From: JBBIPA01 sp963820495
GTDB lineage: Bacteria; Chloroflexota; Dehalococcoidia; GIF9; UBA5629
Direction: 5' to 3'
NCBI GenBank assembly: GCA_963820495.1
Contig: CAWGAF010000002.1
Coordinates: 1,272,720-1,336,719 of the forward strand
Length of the DNA stretch: 64,000 nt
Shown here: in pieces, positions 38,558 through 47,543 of the stretch
Layout of the letters: each line of letters begins with the position of its first letter
Numbering within the stretch: the first letter of the stretch is position 1
The notes under the pieces: model-generated
Told to the model about the DNA's origin: nothing
Databases searched by the model: none
What the model saw: only the letters and a program-made list of their open reading frames with translations
Program-made: the position numbers and the translations under genes

Positions 38558-39262
38558 ATGAATTCTGAGAAAAAAATTAGTAAATCCAACCTGATCACTT
38601 TAAATATCGATGGGGTTGAGGTCAAAGCTAAAGAAGGGGAAAAACTACTCTGGGCAGCTCTGGATAACGGACTCTACATTCCTAACCTTTGTGCTATCAG
38701 AGATATCAAGCTACCTGCAGCTTCATGCCGCCTTTGCTTTGTAGAAATTGAAGGTAGAAGAAGCCCTAGTACTTCTTGCAACGTAACAGCCAGTGATGGC
38801 ATGGTAGTCCATCTTAACACCGATAAAGTTAAGAGGATCAGAAACTCGGCATTCGAACTTTTACTTAGTCATCACAACGTTGATTGTGCTCATTGTGATA
38901 AAAACCGTAACTGCGAACTACAAAATATCGCCTCTAAACTTGGTCTAAAAATGAAGCTGAAAAGGTTTCATCAAATACCACGGGAAATCCCAATTGATTC
39001 CAGCCACCCTTTATTTTACTACAATCCAAATAGATGCGTTTTATGCGGCAGATGTGTTCACATATGCCAAGAAAAAGGTACTGGCACTCTCGATTTCGCT
39101 TTTAGAGGGATTAACACTACGGTTTCCACCTTCGCTGGCATACCTCTATCTGAAGCATGTCCTGATTCATGCTTGGCTTGTGTCGTGATCTGCCCAGTTG
39201 GTTCCCTGGTAGCCAAAACAGTTGTATCTATAGACAAAGCCAAATCTGCTAACAAATCTTAA
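38558..39262 (+). CDS. orphan NuoG/HoxU-type iron-sulfur protein
   Basis: A 234-residue protein similar in plan to the front part of NuoG: [2Fe-2S] ligands (IPNLCAIRDI, ASCRLCFVEI, TSCNV), the His-Cys cluster region (HHNVDCAHCDKNRNC) and two [4Fe-4S] motifs (NRCVLCGRCVHIC, CLACVVICPVGSL). No catalytic domain or partner gene is nearby. It may serve an NAD-linked hydrogenase or dehydrogenase elsewhere or replace one of the electron-transfer subunits of the 14-26 kb operon. The ribosome binding site is weak (AGAAGAAA before the ATG). Confidence 0.85.
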   Translation: MNSEKKISKSNLITLNIDGVEVKAKEGEKLLWAALDNGLYIPNLCAIRDIKLPAASCRLCFVEIEGRRSPSTSCNVTASDGMVVHLNTDKVKRIRNSAFELLLSHHNVDCAHCDKNRNCELQNIASKLGLKMKLKRFHQIPREIPIDSSHPLFYYNPNRCVLCGRCVHICQEKGTGTLDFAFRGINTTVSTFAGIPLSEACPDSCLACVVICPVGSLVAKTVVSIDKAKSANKS

Positions 39263-39284
39263 CTACGCTAATACTTCAAATACT

Positions 39285-39935
39285 TTACTCTTCCGTTTCC
39301 CAGGCATCTTCACCGATAAGAGGTACAAAACGACAACCACCTAAACTTTCAATTATATTCTGCTTTTTCCCTTTAGTAATTTTAAGTAAATCTTGCTCCC
39401 ACCTTGAACCCACTGGGATGACTATTCTCCCCCCGATGGTCAACTGTTTCAGGAGCGATTCAGGAACACACGGCGCTCCAGCAGTAACTATAATTGCATC
39501 GTAGGGAGACCTTTCTGTCCAACCTAGGAGATTTTCTGCCACGTGTATTTCCACATTATGGTAGCTTAGCTTGTCTAAAACTTTCTTCGCAGATTCTGCC
39601 AACTGAGGAACACGCTCTACACTAACCACCCAATTGGCTAATTCAGCCAGTATTGCTGTCTGATAACCACTCCCTGTACCTAACTCCAGCACTATTTCAC
39701 TGCCCTTAAGTCCTAAAGCTTGAGTCATTATAGCTACAATAAGTGGTTGAGAAATAGTTTGTCCAAAACCAATACCTAAAGGTCTGTCATCATAAGCTGA
39801 ATGGCAATAATCAGATGGTATAAAAAGCTCACGGGGCACATTTGCCATAGCCGTGAGCACGCGCTTATCAACAATTTCCCGGCTAAGGGATTTGATCAGC
39901 TGATCTCGGGCCAATTCTAAACCCACAAGGCCCAC
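39285..39935 (-). CDS. pcm: protein-L-isoaspartate O-methyltransferase
   Basis: A 216-residue SAM-dependent enzyme that repairs damaged aspartyl residues. Motifs: PRELFIPSDY, GFGQTISQPLIVAIMTQ, the SAM-binding VLELGTGSGYQTAILA and IIVTAGAPCVPESLL. Normal length. The neighbouring 84-residue gene lies immediately upstream on the same strand, with an 11-base gap. It converges on the NuoG-like gene. Confidence 0.93.
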   Translation of the reverse strand: MGLVGLELARDQLIKSLSREIVDKRVLTAMANVPRELFIPSDYCHSAYDDRPLGIGFGQTISQPLIVAIMTQALGLKGSEIVLELGTGSGYQTAILAELANWVVSVERVPQLAESAKKVLDKLSYHNVEIHVAENLLGWTERSPYDAIIVTAGAPCVPESLLKQLTIGGRIVIPVGSRWEQDLLKITKGKKQNIIESLGGCRFVPLIGEDAWETEE

Positions 39936-39945
39936 CTTTAAAACC

Positions 39946-40200
39946 CTATCTAATAATAAAACTCAATACAATAATGATTATAAATAAAACTCCAGCAATA
40001 ATACCGATACGCCGCAATTCAGGCAATATGTACTGGTATCGAGTTGTCTGAGCTAAAACAGAGGGAGGTTCTGCTACAGACTTTAATACCTTAGGCTCAA
40101 CTGTTGCTTTCGCAGGCTCATGGCGGCTTATTTCACCTCTGCTTATTGCTTGCTGGGTAGCCTTGAATTTTGCTCTAGCTTTTCGCGATCTTTTTGACAT
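39946..40200 (-). CDS. small basic protein with C-terminal membrane helix
   Basis: An 84-residue protein with a very basic N-terminus (MSKRSRKARAKFKATQ) and one hydrophobic helix at residues 65-83 (IGIIAGVLFIIIIVLSFII). It is of the tail-anchored or single-pass type. I do not recognise a family. It shares a strand with pcm and probably a transcript. Confidence 0.65.
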   Translation of the reverse strand: MSKRSRKARAKFKATQQAISRGEISRHEPAKATVEPKVLKSVAEPPSVLAQTTRYQYILPELRRIGIIAGVLFIIIIVLSFIIR

Positions 40201-40263
40201 TTCTTAACTCCAACTGATTTTGGTTAAACTATTTTTACATTTCAGACTTTTAACAGAACAAAA

Positions 40264-41124
40264 CTAAATTTTCACATCTTGATAAACTTTGGTAGTCGAA
40301 AGGTGAGTATGCCCCAGAAGTTCCTGTACAGATTGCATATCAGCCCCACTACTTATCTTATGAGCTGCAAAACTATGCCGCAGACTGCGAGGGGTAACTT
40401 TACCCCTTAAACCAGCTTTATCAGCATAACCCTGAATAATCTGCCAAAACCCTTGCCGAGTTAGGCGGTCTCCTCGTCGATTCGGGAATAAAGCGATTTC
40501 AGCTTCGTTATTTACCAGCCTAGGCCTGATTTCACTAACATATTCTTTAATCATCTGTGCTACATATCCATCTATGGGAACAACTCTAACTCCAGCTTTC
40601 CCACCCTGACAGCGTACTTTGTTTACTCTTAGATCAACATCATCCACATTTAGTGCCATTAGCTCGCTGGCTCGTAAACCGGTAGCATAAAGCAACTCCA
40701 ACATAGACCTATCTCTTTTAGCCTCAATAGAAGAAAGCTTTGCTGGTTCGGCCAAGAAGCGACGCACTTCAGAGACCGACAAAGGCTTAGGCAGAGGTTT
40801 ATTTACCTGAGGTGAAGCTAAATTCGGTGTGAGATCACTCCTCAGCTTGCCAGTATATAACATATACTTAAGGAAAGATTTGGCCGCTGCCACCTTCCGC
40901 GCCACTGTAGATTGCGCATACTTCTTTTCCCTCAGGTCATACATATAACCCGATAAAAGTTCAGTATTCAGCAACTGAGAAGTGCTAATTCCCCCTCCCG
41001 AACTCGAAGATTTGACATAGGCAGTCAATTGAGCCAGATCACTCTGATAGGCTGCCAGCGTGTTAGAGGAATACTTCTTTTCCCTTGCTAAGTAATCTAG
41101 GAATGCCTTAACATCTTCTTCCAT
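40264..41124 (-). CDS. tyrosine recombinase, XerC/XerD type
   Basis: A site-specific recombinase of the kind that resolves chromosome dimers. N-terminal SAM-like domain (MEEDVKAFLDYLAREKKYSSNTL), catalytic Arg in ELLYATGLRASELMAL, HxxR in SLRHSFAAHKI, His in LLGHTHLSTTKVY and the Tyr nucleophile near the end. The ATG at 41124 is chosen because the extra N-terminal residues from an upstream ATG (41160) are Cys-rich and not family-like. An IS element lies directly upstream and may affect its promoter. Whether it is XerC, XerD or a single Xer cannot be told here. Confidence 0.9.
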   Translation of the reverse strand: MEEDVKAFLDYLAREKKYSSNTLAAYQSDLAQLTAYVKSSSSGGGISTSQLLNTELLSGYMYDLREKKYAQSTVARKVAAAKSFLKYMLYTGKLRSDLTPNLASPQVNKPLPKPLSVSEVRRFLAEPAKLSSIEAKRDRSMLELLYATGLRASELMALNVDDVDLRVNKVRCQGGKAGVRVVPIDGYVAQMIKEYVSEIRPRLVNNEAEIALFPNRRGDRLTRQGFWQIIQGYADKAGLRGKVTPRSLRHSFAAHKISSGADMQSVQELLGHTHLSTTKVYQDVKI

Positions 41125-41176
41125 CGCAAGACAACAACTATTGTAGCATATTATTAACATAATTTTAACTCTACGC

Positions 41177-42076
41177 TTAATTCTCCGTAAATATCCGACA
41201 GTCTACCTCCTTCTTTAATCTTTGTAATGGTGGCTTCATCCCTAAGCTCATATGTGGACGATGATAATGATAGCGCTTCAGGAAAGATTCTACCATTTCT
41301 ATGCACTCAGGCAATTGTTTAGCACGATATTTTGACCAGCCCAGGCACTCTTTTCTTACCGTTCTGTTGAAACTCTCAATATAAGATTGTTCATTTTTAC
41401 GATATGGCCTAGCTACCCTGTGACGATCACAGAAAGAATGTACATGCATGAGGAAGTCTGCCTTAAACTCTGGACCGCCATCAGTCTGAATAAGATGCAC
41501 ATGCTGCCCAAATCTCCTCTTCATACTCTTAACTAGAAATCTGGAACCGTACCTGGCAGTGAGCTCCGGAGCTAATAGAATATCTGCCTCTCTGGTAAAA
41601 ATGTCTATCGCAGTGAATGCATAAATGTCCCCGAAATCAATTGTATCCATCTGAATTACTTCTCTGGGCATTGATGCTTTTGGTATCAATCCTCTCACTT
41701 TATTTTTCTTCCATTTGGACCGAATTAAATATTTCTCCGCTAGTATCTCATATATCTTAGGAACCGAGAGGTGGATACCACGTTCAAGCTCTAAATAATA
41801 TTGAATCTTCTGACCACAACAATAGTATTCGCGCTCCCTGATTTCCCAGACTAATCTCTTTACTAGCGGGTCTACTTGCCTTCTTTTCCTCTCACCTTTC
41901 TTGGATTGCTCGTAGTTATCCAGGAATGAGAGAAGTCCATGTTCTTTGATGTTCTGTATCCAGATATGTATGGTCTCGCGATTTTTATCCAGCCTTTTAG
42001 CAATGTGTACCTTAGGAATTCCTTGTTCATATAACTCCCAGCAAAGTGTTATTAATGTCCTGTTTTGCATGTCCAT
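41177..42076 (-). CDS. IS481-like DDE transposase
   Basis: A 299-residue transposase with an N-terminal helix-turn-helix (IPKVHIAKRLDKNRETIHIW) and an rve integrase core: first Asp in VIQMDTIDFGDIYAFTAID, second in LIQTDGGPEF, Glu in QSYIESFNRTVRKE. The stop codon TAA lies just outside the left inverted repeat. Intact frame with ATG at 42076, so it may be active. Confidence 0.9.
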   Translation of the reverse strand: MDMQNRTLITLCWELYEQGIPKVHIAKRLDKNRETIHIWIQNIKEHGLLSFLDNYEQSKKGERKRRQVDPLVKRLVWEIREREYYCCGQKIQYYLELERGIHLSVPKIYEILAEKYLIRSKWKKNKVRGLIPKASMPREVIQMDTIDFGDIYAFTAIDIFTREADILLAPELTARYGSRFLVKSMKRRFGQHVHLIQTDGGPEFKADFLMHVHSFCDRHRVARPYRKNEQSYIESFNRTVRKECLGWSKYRAKQLPECIEMVESFLKRYHYHRPHMSLGMKPPLQRLKKEVDCRIFTEN

Positions 42077-42110
42077 GATTTTACATGGACTGTCGGATTT
42101 CTACGGAAAC
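41181..42110 (-). mobile_element. IS481-family-like insertion sequence
   Basis: About 930 bases bounded by inverted repeats: the left end (41181-41203, ending TCCGACAGTC) and the right end (42088-42110, beginning GACTGTCGGA) match at 19 of 23 positions. It carries one transposase. I could not find a convincing target duplication. It lies between the xer gene and uvrC, ending about 110 bases before the uvrC start, so it could separate uvrC from its native promoter. Confidence 0.85.
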
Positions 42111-42218
42111 ATTGCGCTCTACAAGTTATTTTTGTGCGATTAAAATCAATCCGCAATCAGACTAGACTATAAATTTTTGTCTCTCTCCACACTCAATGAT
42201 AAAATTGAGTTACTTAAT

Positions 42219-44030
42219 ATGCCAACATCAATCGAAACTCAATTGAAAAGCCTTCCAGCGATGCCTGGGATCTATATTTTCAAAAATGGTCAAGGCAAAG
42301 TTATCTATGTAGGTAAAGCTGCCAGCCTCGATAACAGAATAAAATCATACTTTAGCGCCAGTACTAGGTTATCGCCGAAACTTCAAAGACTGGTAGCTAA
42401 TATAAACCACATTGAGTTCATAGTTACTGAATCACAGCAAGAAGCACTCATTCTAGAATGCAATTTAATTAAAAAATACCGTCCCCGCTACAATGTTCGG
42501 CTAAAAGACGATAAAACTTTCCCATATTTAAAAATAGACCTTCATAATGATTGGCCTGGTGTATATCTCACTCGGCGCTTAAAGAAAGATGGAAGTAAAT
42601 ATTTTGGGCCCTTCGCCAACGCTGGCTCTCTACGCAAAACACTCAGATTAATCAAAAAAATTTTCCCTTTCCGTTCTTGCCACAAAGTCATTACAGGAAC
42701 AGCTCTCAGGCCTTGCCTTAATTACCATATACATCGCTGCCTCGGTCCGTGCATCGGAGCGGTAACCAGAGAGGATTATGATGAAGTGATAAGTCAGGTT
42801 GTACACTTCCTCGAAGGTAAACAGGAAATCGTAATTAGGGAACTGCAAGACAAGATGAAAAAAGCCTCAGAGCAACTCCGATTTGAAAAGGCTGCCTCTA
42901 TCCGGGACCAGATTAGAGCTATAGAACATGTCCTAGAGGGACAGAGAATCGCTATCACAGTAAGAGGTAACATGGATATTATCGCCCTGGCACAAACTGA
43001 TGAATTAGCTTACGTAGAAGTTTTTTTTATCCGCAATAACAAACTCACTGGTCACGACAACATTTTAGTAGATGGCATTCAAGATGAAGAACCAAATCAG
43101 ATAATGACCAGCTTTATCAAACAATATTATGTCACAGCTTCATCAATACCCCCGAAGATATTGCTTCAATATCCTGTTGACGAGCCCAATATCATCACAG
43201 AATGGCTGAAGAACTTAAGAGGCTCATTAGTCAAACTCCTCGTGCCTCGCCGAGGAGCCAAGAAACAACTCTTAGATATAGTTGCTAAAAACGCCAAAAG
43301 TGGGCTGGAATTATACAAGATTAGACAGCCATCAGCCATTGCATACAACGTTATTCTTAACGAACTAAAAGAGAAGCTGAATTTGCCAGCAATTCCTATC
43401 AGAATAGAGGGGTATGATATCTCCAATATTAGAGGCAATCTGGCAGTAGGCAGCATGATCGTATTTGACAAAGGCCTGCCGAAACCTGCTCATTACCGTC
43501 GCTTTAAAATTAGAACAGTAACCGATATAAATGATTATTCCATGATACAGGAAGTACTAAGACGGCGTTTCCATAAATTTCTTGATAAACAGGATAAATG
43601 GGCCATAGCTCCTGACTTAATTCTTATTGACGGTGGGAAGGGACATCTTAACGCTGCCACCGGAGTAATGAAAGAATTGGGACTAAACTTCATTCCAGTT
43701 GCCAGCTTGGCAAAAGAAAATGAAGAGGTATTTATACCAGGCAAATCTAATTCAGTTGACATCCCTAAAACTTCTGCAGTGCTGCACTTGCTTCAAAGGA
43801 TTAGAGACGAGTCACACCGCTTTGCCTTAAATTATCACCAAAAACTTAGAAATAAAAAAAGCGTAGTCTCAGACCTCGATAGCATCCCGGGCATTGGTCC
43901 CAAACGTAAAAAAGCTTTGCTTAAGAAATTTGGCTCGGTAAAGGGTATCAAGGAGGCACCTAATGAAAAGTTAGTCACCATAGCAGGAATAACCAACAAA
44001 TTAGCTGAAACAATTAAGGACTACTTATGA
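42219..44030 (+). CDS. uvrC: excinuclease ABC subunit C
   Basis: Nucleotide-excision-repair nuclease that makes both incisions. GIY-YIG domain (PGIYIFKNGQGKVIYVGKA), UVR helical pair (IRELQDKMKKASEQLRFEKAASIRDQ), RNase H-like C-terminal nuclease (IEGYDISNIRGNLAVGSMIVF, LILIDGGKGHLNAA) and a helix-hairpin-helix tail (IPGIGPKRKKALLKKFGSV). The ATG at 42219 begins eleven residues before the conserved LPAMPG; an in-frame TTG at 42177 is possible but would lie closer to the IS end. About 603 residues, the usual length. Confidence 0.95.
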   Translation: MPTSIETQLKSLPAMPGIYIFKNGQGKVIYVGKAASLDNRIKSYFSASTRLSPKLQRLVANINHIEFIVTESQQEALILECNLIKKYRPRYNVRLKDDKTFPYLKIDLHNDWPGVYLTRRLKKDGSKYFGPFANAGSLRKTLRLIKKIFPFRSCHKVITGTALRPCLNYHIHRCLGPCIGAVTREDYDEVISQVVHFLEGKQEIVIRELQDKMKKASEQLRFEKAASIRDQIRAIEHVLEGQRIAITVRGNMDIIALAQTDELAYVEVFFIRNNKLTGHDNILVDGIQDEEPNQIMTSFIKQYYVTASSIPPKILLQYPVDEPNIITEWLKNLRGSLVKLLVPRRGAKKQLLDIVAKNAKSGLELYKIRQPSAIAYNVILNELKEKLNLPAIPIRIEGYDISNIRGNLAVGSMIVFDKGLPKPAHYRRFKIRTVTDINDYSMIQEVLRRRFHKFLDKQDKWAIAPDLILIDGGKGHLNAATGVMKELGLNFIPVASLAKENEEVFIPGKSNSVDIPKTSAVLHLLQRIRDESHRFALNYHQKLRNKKSVVSDLDSIPGIGPKRKKALLKKFGSVKGIKEAPNEKLVTIAGITNKLAETIKDYL

Positions 44031-44100
44031 TTATTTCCGTCAGTGTCTGACTTGCATTCATAGCTGGTTATATTGAAACCTTTTCTAGACAAAGCGACTC

Positions 44101-44889
44101 CTACAGTTTTTCTAGCTGCCCCAGCTCAAATTTCATGCCATCACGAGCAGCAATAACTGGAACACCAGCCTCTTCACTCATCTGTTTAGCGATTTCCCAG
44201 GGTCTAGCTCTCCACACGCTCATACCAAAATGAGTTATGATAGCGATTTTAGGCTTTATTTGTTTTATCATGTCCCCAACCTCTGCCAGGGATAAATGGC
44301 CTACACCAGCTTTATGCTCCATCATAACCATATTTATAACTAACAAATCACCTTTATAATGATATGGTAACTTGTCAAAATACCCTGTGTCTGTTACCCA
44401 GGAAATAGTATATTTAGCCGTTTTGAAGATGAAACCATAAGTCTCTACTGAATGTATATGTCGCACTGGCGTCTCAAAAATAACATCACCAATAGCGTAG
44501 GACTTACCTTCAGATAAAATCTCTATCCTTTCAGGATAATCCATTAAGTAAGGCAGAATAACACCTTCTCTATTATTCAGAGCATCAGACGGAGCAAAGA
44601 CCACACCTTTTCGTCTCCTGCCACTCTCGGTCATAGCCTCTATCATAATATTTATGTCAACTGAATGATCCAGATGTTTGTGCGATAAAATAATAGCATC
44701 CAGCCTGGCTGGATTAAGTTTTTTCTTTATCGCCCTAACCAGAGTGCCAGGCCCGGGATCGAGAAGTATCTCGGCACCATCAAGGCTGATCCATGTTCCC
44801 CCTGATGCCAAAAACTGCTTGGTTACCATAACTCGAGCACCAGCAGTACCCAAAAAGATTATGGCATCGGATTGCTCATTCACAGGCAA
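44101..44889 (-). CDS. metallo-beta-lactamase-fold hydrolase
   Basis: A 262-residue MBL-fold protein with the zinc motif SHKHLDHSVD (HxHxDH), later His in IHSVETYGF, Asp in WVTDTGYFD and the C-terminal ITHFGMSVW. It resembles phosphoribosyl 1,2-cyclic phosphate phosphodiesterase/RNase Z-like hydrolases (AAALDPGPGT-type LLDPGPGTLVRA segment). The substrate is unknown. It is divergent from the CinA-Nudix gene 80 bases away. Confidence 0.85.
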   Translation of the reverse strand: MPVNEQSDAIIFLGTAGARVMVTKQFLASGGTWISLDGAEILLDPGPGTLVRAIKKKLNPARLDAIILSHKHLDHSVDINIMIEAMTESGRRRKGVVFAPSDALNNREGVILPYLMDYPERIEILSEGKSYAIGDVIFETPVRHIHSVETYGFIFKTAKYTISWVTDTGYFDKLPYHYKGDLLVINMVMMEHKAGVGHLSLAEVGDMIKQIKPKIAIITHFGMSVWRARPWEIAKQMSEEAGVPVIAARDGMKFELGQLEKL

Positions 44890-44969
44890 AATTATATCAG
44901 GAAATCTAGCTTATTTATCAACGCTTCTGCTAAAATTGGCCAGCACTTCTTACGACAGGAAACCAAAAT

Positions 44970-45923
44970 ATGGAAAGACTTGAAGAAGAAATCGCTCAAC
45001 TGCTCAGGAAATACCAGGCTCAAACTGGGAAACTTTTAACAATAGGCAGTATTGAATCAGCTACAGGTGGCCGGATAGGTGATAAGCTAACCAATGTACC
45101 TGGCAGCTCCGACTATTACAAGGGATCTGTAATCGCTTACAGCAACGAAATAAAAGCTACTGTTGTTGGAGTTAAAGAAAAAACCCTGAAAACCCAGGGG
45201 GCTGTTAGCTCTGAAACAGCAATAGAGATGGCTAAAGGCGGCAGGAAATTGCTGAAAGTAGACATTTGTATATCTGACACGGGCATTGCTGGCCCAGCAG
45301 GAACCACATCAGAAAAGCCAGTAGGGCTATTCTACCTTGGCTTGTCTACTAAATACAATACCTTTAGTCGCAAGCATAGTTTTAAAGGCAACCGGGAACA
45401 AAACAAACAAAATGCCACTGAAGCAACCTTAAATATGTTGAAAAAATATCTTCAAAAGCTTCTCAGCAAAGTGGACGATAAACCTATTGAGGAAAAACAT
45501 GTAGTAACCTGCTTCCTTGAATATGGTAATAAGATTTTAATACTAAAGCGCAGCCTTAAGGTTGGCAGTTATCAGGGAAAATGGGCTGGGGTAAGTGGTT
45601 ATATAGAAACTAGTGATGTAGAACAGGCAGTTACTGAAATAAAAGAGGAAACAGGATTGTCCCAAAACGAAGTTAAGTTGCGAGCTAAAGGAAAACCTTT
45701 AAGAATCGTAGACAATAATTTGAGACGGAGATGGGTTATTCATCCTTTCCTTTTCCATGCAAAATCGCCTAGAAAAATTAAAATCGACTGGGAGCATGAT
45801 GAGGTGAAATGGATCAAGCCAGAAGAACTTATCAATTATGATACAGTCCCTGGATTAAATGACGCTCTTGACCGAGTCATTTATCAAATTGGGAAACCTA
45901 TGACAACTTTACGTAGGAGCTAA
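44970..45923 (+). CDS. CinA C-terminal (PncC-type) / Nudix fusion
   Basis: A 317-residue two-domain protein. Residues 1-165 are a CinA-C/PncC nicotinamide-nucleotide amidohydrolase domain (GSIESATGGRIGDKLTNVPGSSDY, then SYYKGSVIAYSNEIK and DTGIAGPAG). Residues 175-317 are a Nudix domain with a shortened Nudix box (GYIETSDVEQAVTEIKEETGL). The first domain recycles NMN to nicotinate mononucleotide; the second would hydrolyse a nucleoside diphosphate, perhaps NADH or ADP-ribose. The fusion suggests a joint NAD-salvage or repair role, which is inference. It is followed after 2 bases by comM, so they formed one operon. (I list only part of each motif; see residue ranges.). Confidence 0.85.
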   Translation: MERLEEEIAQLLRKYQAQTGKLLTIGSIESATGGRIGDKLTNVPGSSDYYKGSVIAYSNEIKATVVGVKEKTLKTQGAVSSETAIEMAKGGRKLLKVDICISDTGIAGPAGTTSEKPVGLFYLGLSTKYNTFSRKHSFKGNREQNKQNATEATLNMLKKYLQKLLSKVDDKPIEEKHVVTCFLEYGNKILILKRSLKVGSYQGKWAGVSGYIETSDVEQAVTEIKEETGLSQNEVKLRAKGKPLRIVDNNLRRRWVIHPFLFHAKSPRKIKIDWEHDEVKWIKPEELINYDTVPGLNDALDRVIYQIGKPMTTLRRS

Positions 45924-45925
45924 CC

Positions 45926-46021
45926 ATGCTAGCCAAAGTAATGAGCTGCGCCGTAATTGGATTGGAAGGAGCCATCATTGAAGTCGAGGTAGACATATCA
46001 CCAGGGCTTCCTTCATTCACA
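45926..46021 (+). pseudogene. comM: comM (YifB), 5' fragment, interrupted by an integrative element
   Basis: Codons 1-32 (MLAKVMSCAVIGLEGAII to SPGLPSFT) of a ComM/YifB Mg-chelatase-like AAA+ ATPase. TAGGAG lies 8 bases before the ATG. The reading frame is cut at an ACAA at 46019 and resumes at 55945 with TIVGLPDTAV. ComM acts in branch migration during natural transformation. The remaining 5' part cannot be functional alone. Confidence 0.9.
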
Positions 46022-47543
46022 AAGGTTGGGACGCAATAGCAACATTATCAACATCAGGTATAGGCAAATACCCCTGCAACGTTATCGCATGACCGTCAAT
46101 CCAAACTTTCATGTTCAGGATTTCCAGGATTAATCTTTTTTCTTTGAAAGATAGGTTAACTAATCTTGCTTTAACTTGATTGCATATTTCTTTAATTTGG
46201 CTCATATCAAACACCAATTCTCGGACTCTGCTAATCTGCTTCTCCAACTCCTTATTGTCCCTGATGATTTTCTCACGTTCTACCTTAATTCTTTCGCATT
46301 CAGACTTCAATTTTTCTATAGAGATGACATTTGCACCGTACAATCTGAGAAATCGTGTCTCTGCTTCATCCAAAACACCTAGCTGGATTGAATTATGTTT
46401 AATTCGTTCTTCTGAATGTTCCGTATTAGTATCATATTCTCGCATCTTTTGAATATTGGATACTATCAATTCAGGATTATCAAGTGCTTTCACAACTTCA
46501 ATCCAAACATTTTCCTCTAGCCATTGCGCATTCACAGTTTTGTTAGTACATGGGTCACTTGAGAGCAACTTATTTCGTCCACTACAACGATAATATGGAT
46601 ATCGATGAATCGGCACACCATGATATTTGCGACCATCTCTATGGCAATATACCATACCTCTTAATAAATAAGTCATCTTCTGGTTACGTGGTGATAACTG
46701 CTGGTTTCTATCCAACTGCCTTTGTATCGCTTCCCATTCATCAATTGCAAAAGCAGTTTTATCTACCACGTTCTGTAGCTCCACTCGTTCCTCTATTGGA
46801 CGAGATATGCGTCTCTTACTTTTTACCATAGTTTTGAACACATATGTTTTTCCTGCATATGTAGAATTTCGCAAAATACGACCAATTGTACTACGGCTCC
46901 ACCTCATACCACCTTTAGGCGCAGGTATACCCATTTTCATTAAACGTCTGCACACTTCGTTCAAGGATATTCCTTCATTTAATAACCACATCCCTGCCAT
47001 TCTAACAGTATCCAAACAACTATTGGCGATATTTGTACCTGCTTTTTTATCATACGTATATCCATATATTACCCCTCTCCCTGTTGGCATCTTACCATAT
47101 TTCTCTACTCGTGACCTTCTACCTCGCACTGTCCTTTCCTTTATTTTTTCAGCTTCTAGCTTGGCAGCATAGCCCTTGATATAGGTTATTAATTTCCCTA
47201 AATCAGAACTATCTAAGGTTTCGGTCACTAAGAGCAATTCGGCACCCGCTCTCTCAAATTCATCTTGTAAAAGAATATAGTGAATTGGGTCACGAGATAA
47301 GCGGTCTAGCGTATATGCAATGATTAGATTAACATCTTTATTTCGTATTAGGGTTCTCAAGGCAGTCAGCTTTGGACGGTCAAGTGACATACCTGTATAA
47401 ATTTCTTTGAAAACATATTCTTCAGTAACATCTAATCCTTTCTCTTGAGCTAATTTCTTGGAATACTCTATTTGACTATCAAGAGATGTACCTTCCCTGC
47501 CCTGTTCTTCCGTGGACACTCTCGCATAAATAGCTGCTTTCAT
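46017..47543 (-). CDS. large serine recombinase (integrase of the element)
   Basis: A 508-residue serine integrase: resolvase domain with catalytic Ser10 in IYARVSTEEQ, a recombinase domain (SRSTIGRILRNSTYAGKTYV) and a zinc ribbon (MVYCHRDGRKYHG, YYRCSGR, CTNK) with a C-terminal coiled-coil. Its stop codon TGA (46017-46019) uses the last bases of the comM flank, at the left crossover. In the circular form the frame would instead run on for about 20 further residues. It shares ATGA with the 52-residue gene ahead of it. This enzyme most likely moved the element into comM. Confidence 0.92.
   Translation of the reverse strand: MKAAIYARVSTEEQGREGTSLDSQIEYSKKLAQEKGLDVTEEYVFKEIYTGMSLDRPKLTALRTLIRNKDVNLIIAYTLDRLSRDPIHYILLQDEFERAGAELLLVTETLDSSDLGKLITYIKGYAAKLEAEKIKERTVRGRRSRVEKYGKMPTGRGVIYGYTYDKKAGTNIANSCLDTVRMAGMWLLNEGISLNEVCRRLMKMGIPAPKGGMRWSRSTIGRILRNSTYAGKTYVFKTMVKSKRRISRPIEERVELQNVVDKTAFAIDEWEAIQRQLDRNQQLSPRNQKMTYLLRGMVYCHRDGRKYHGVPIHRYPYYRCSGRNKLLSSDPCTNKTVNAQWLEENVWIEVVKALDNPELIVSNIQKMREYDTNTEHSEERIKHNSIQLGVLDEAETRFLRLYGANVISIEKLKSECERIKVEREKIIRDNKELEKQISRVRELVFDMSQIKEICNQVKARLVNLSFKEKRLILEILNMKVWIDGHAITLQGYLPIPDVDNVAIASQPL
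46019..46022. other. attL core (ACAA) of the comM element
   Basis: The four bases shared by both ends. Left context: comM codons ...CCT TCA TTC then ACA. It also contributes to the recombinase stop codon. Confidence 0.8.

Noticed and set aside
41161..42130. Target-site duplication at the IS ends
   Set aside because: No matching short direct repeat flanks the inverted repeats; only a loose ctctac similarity at different distances.
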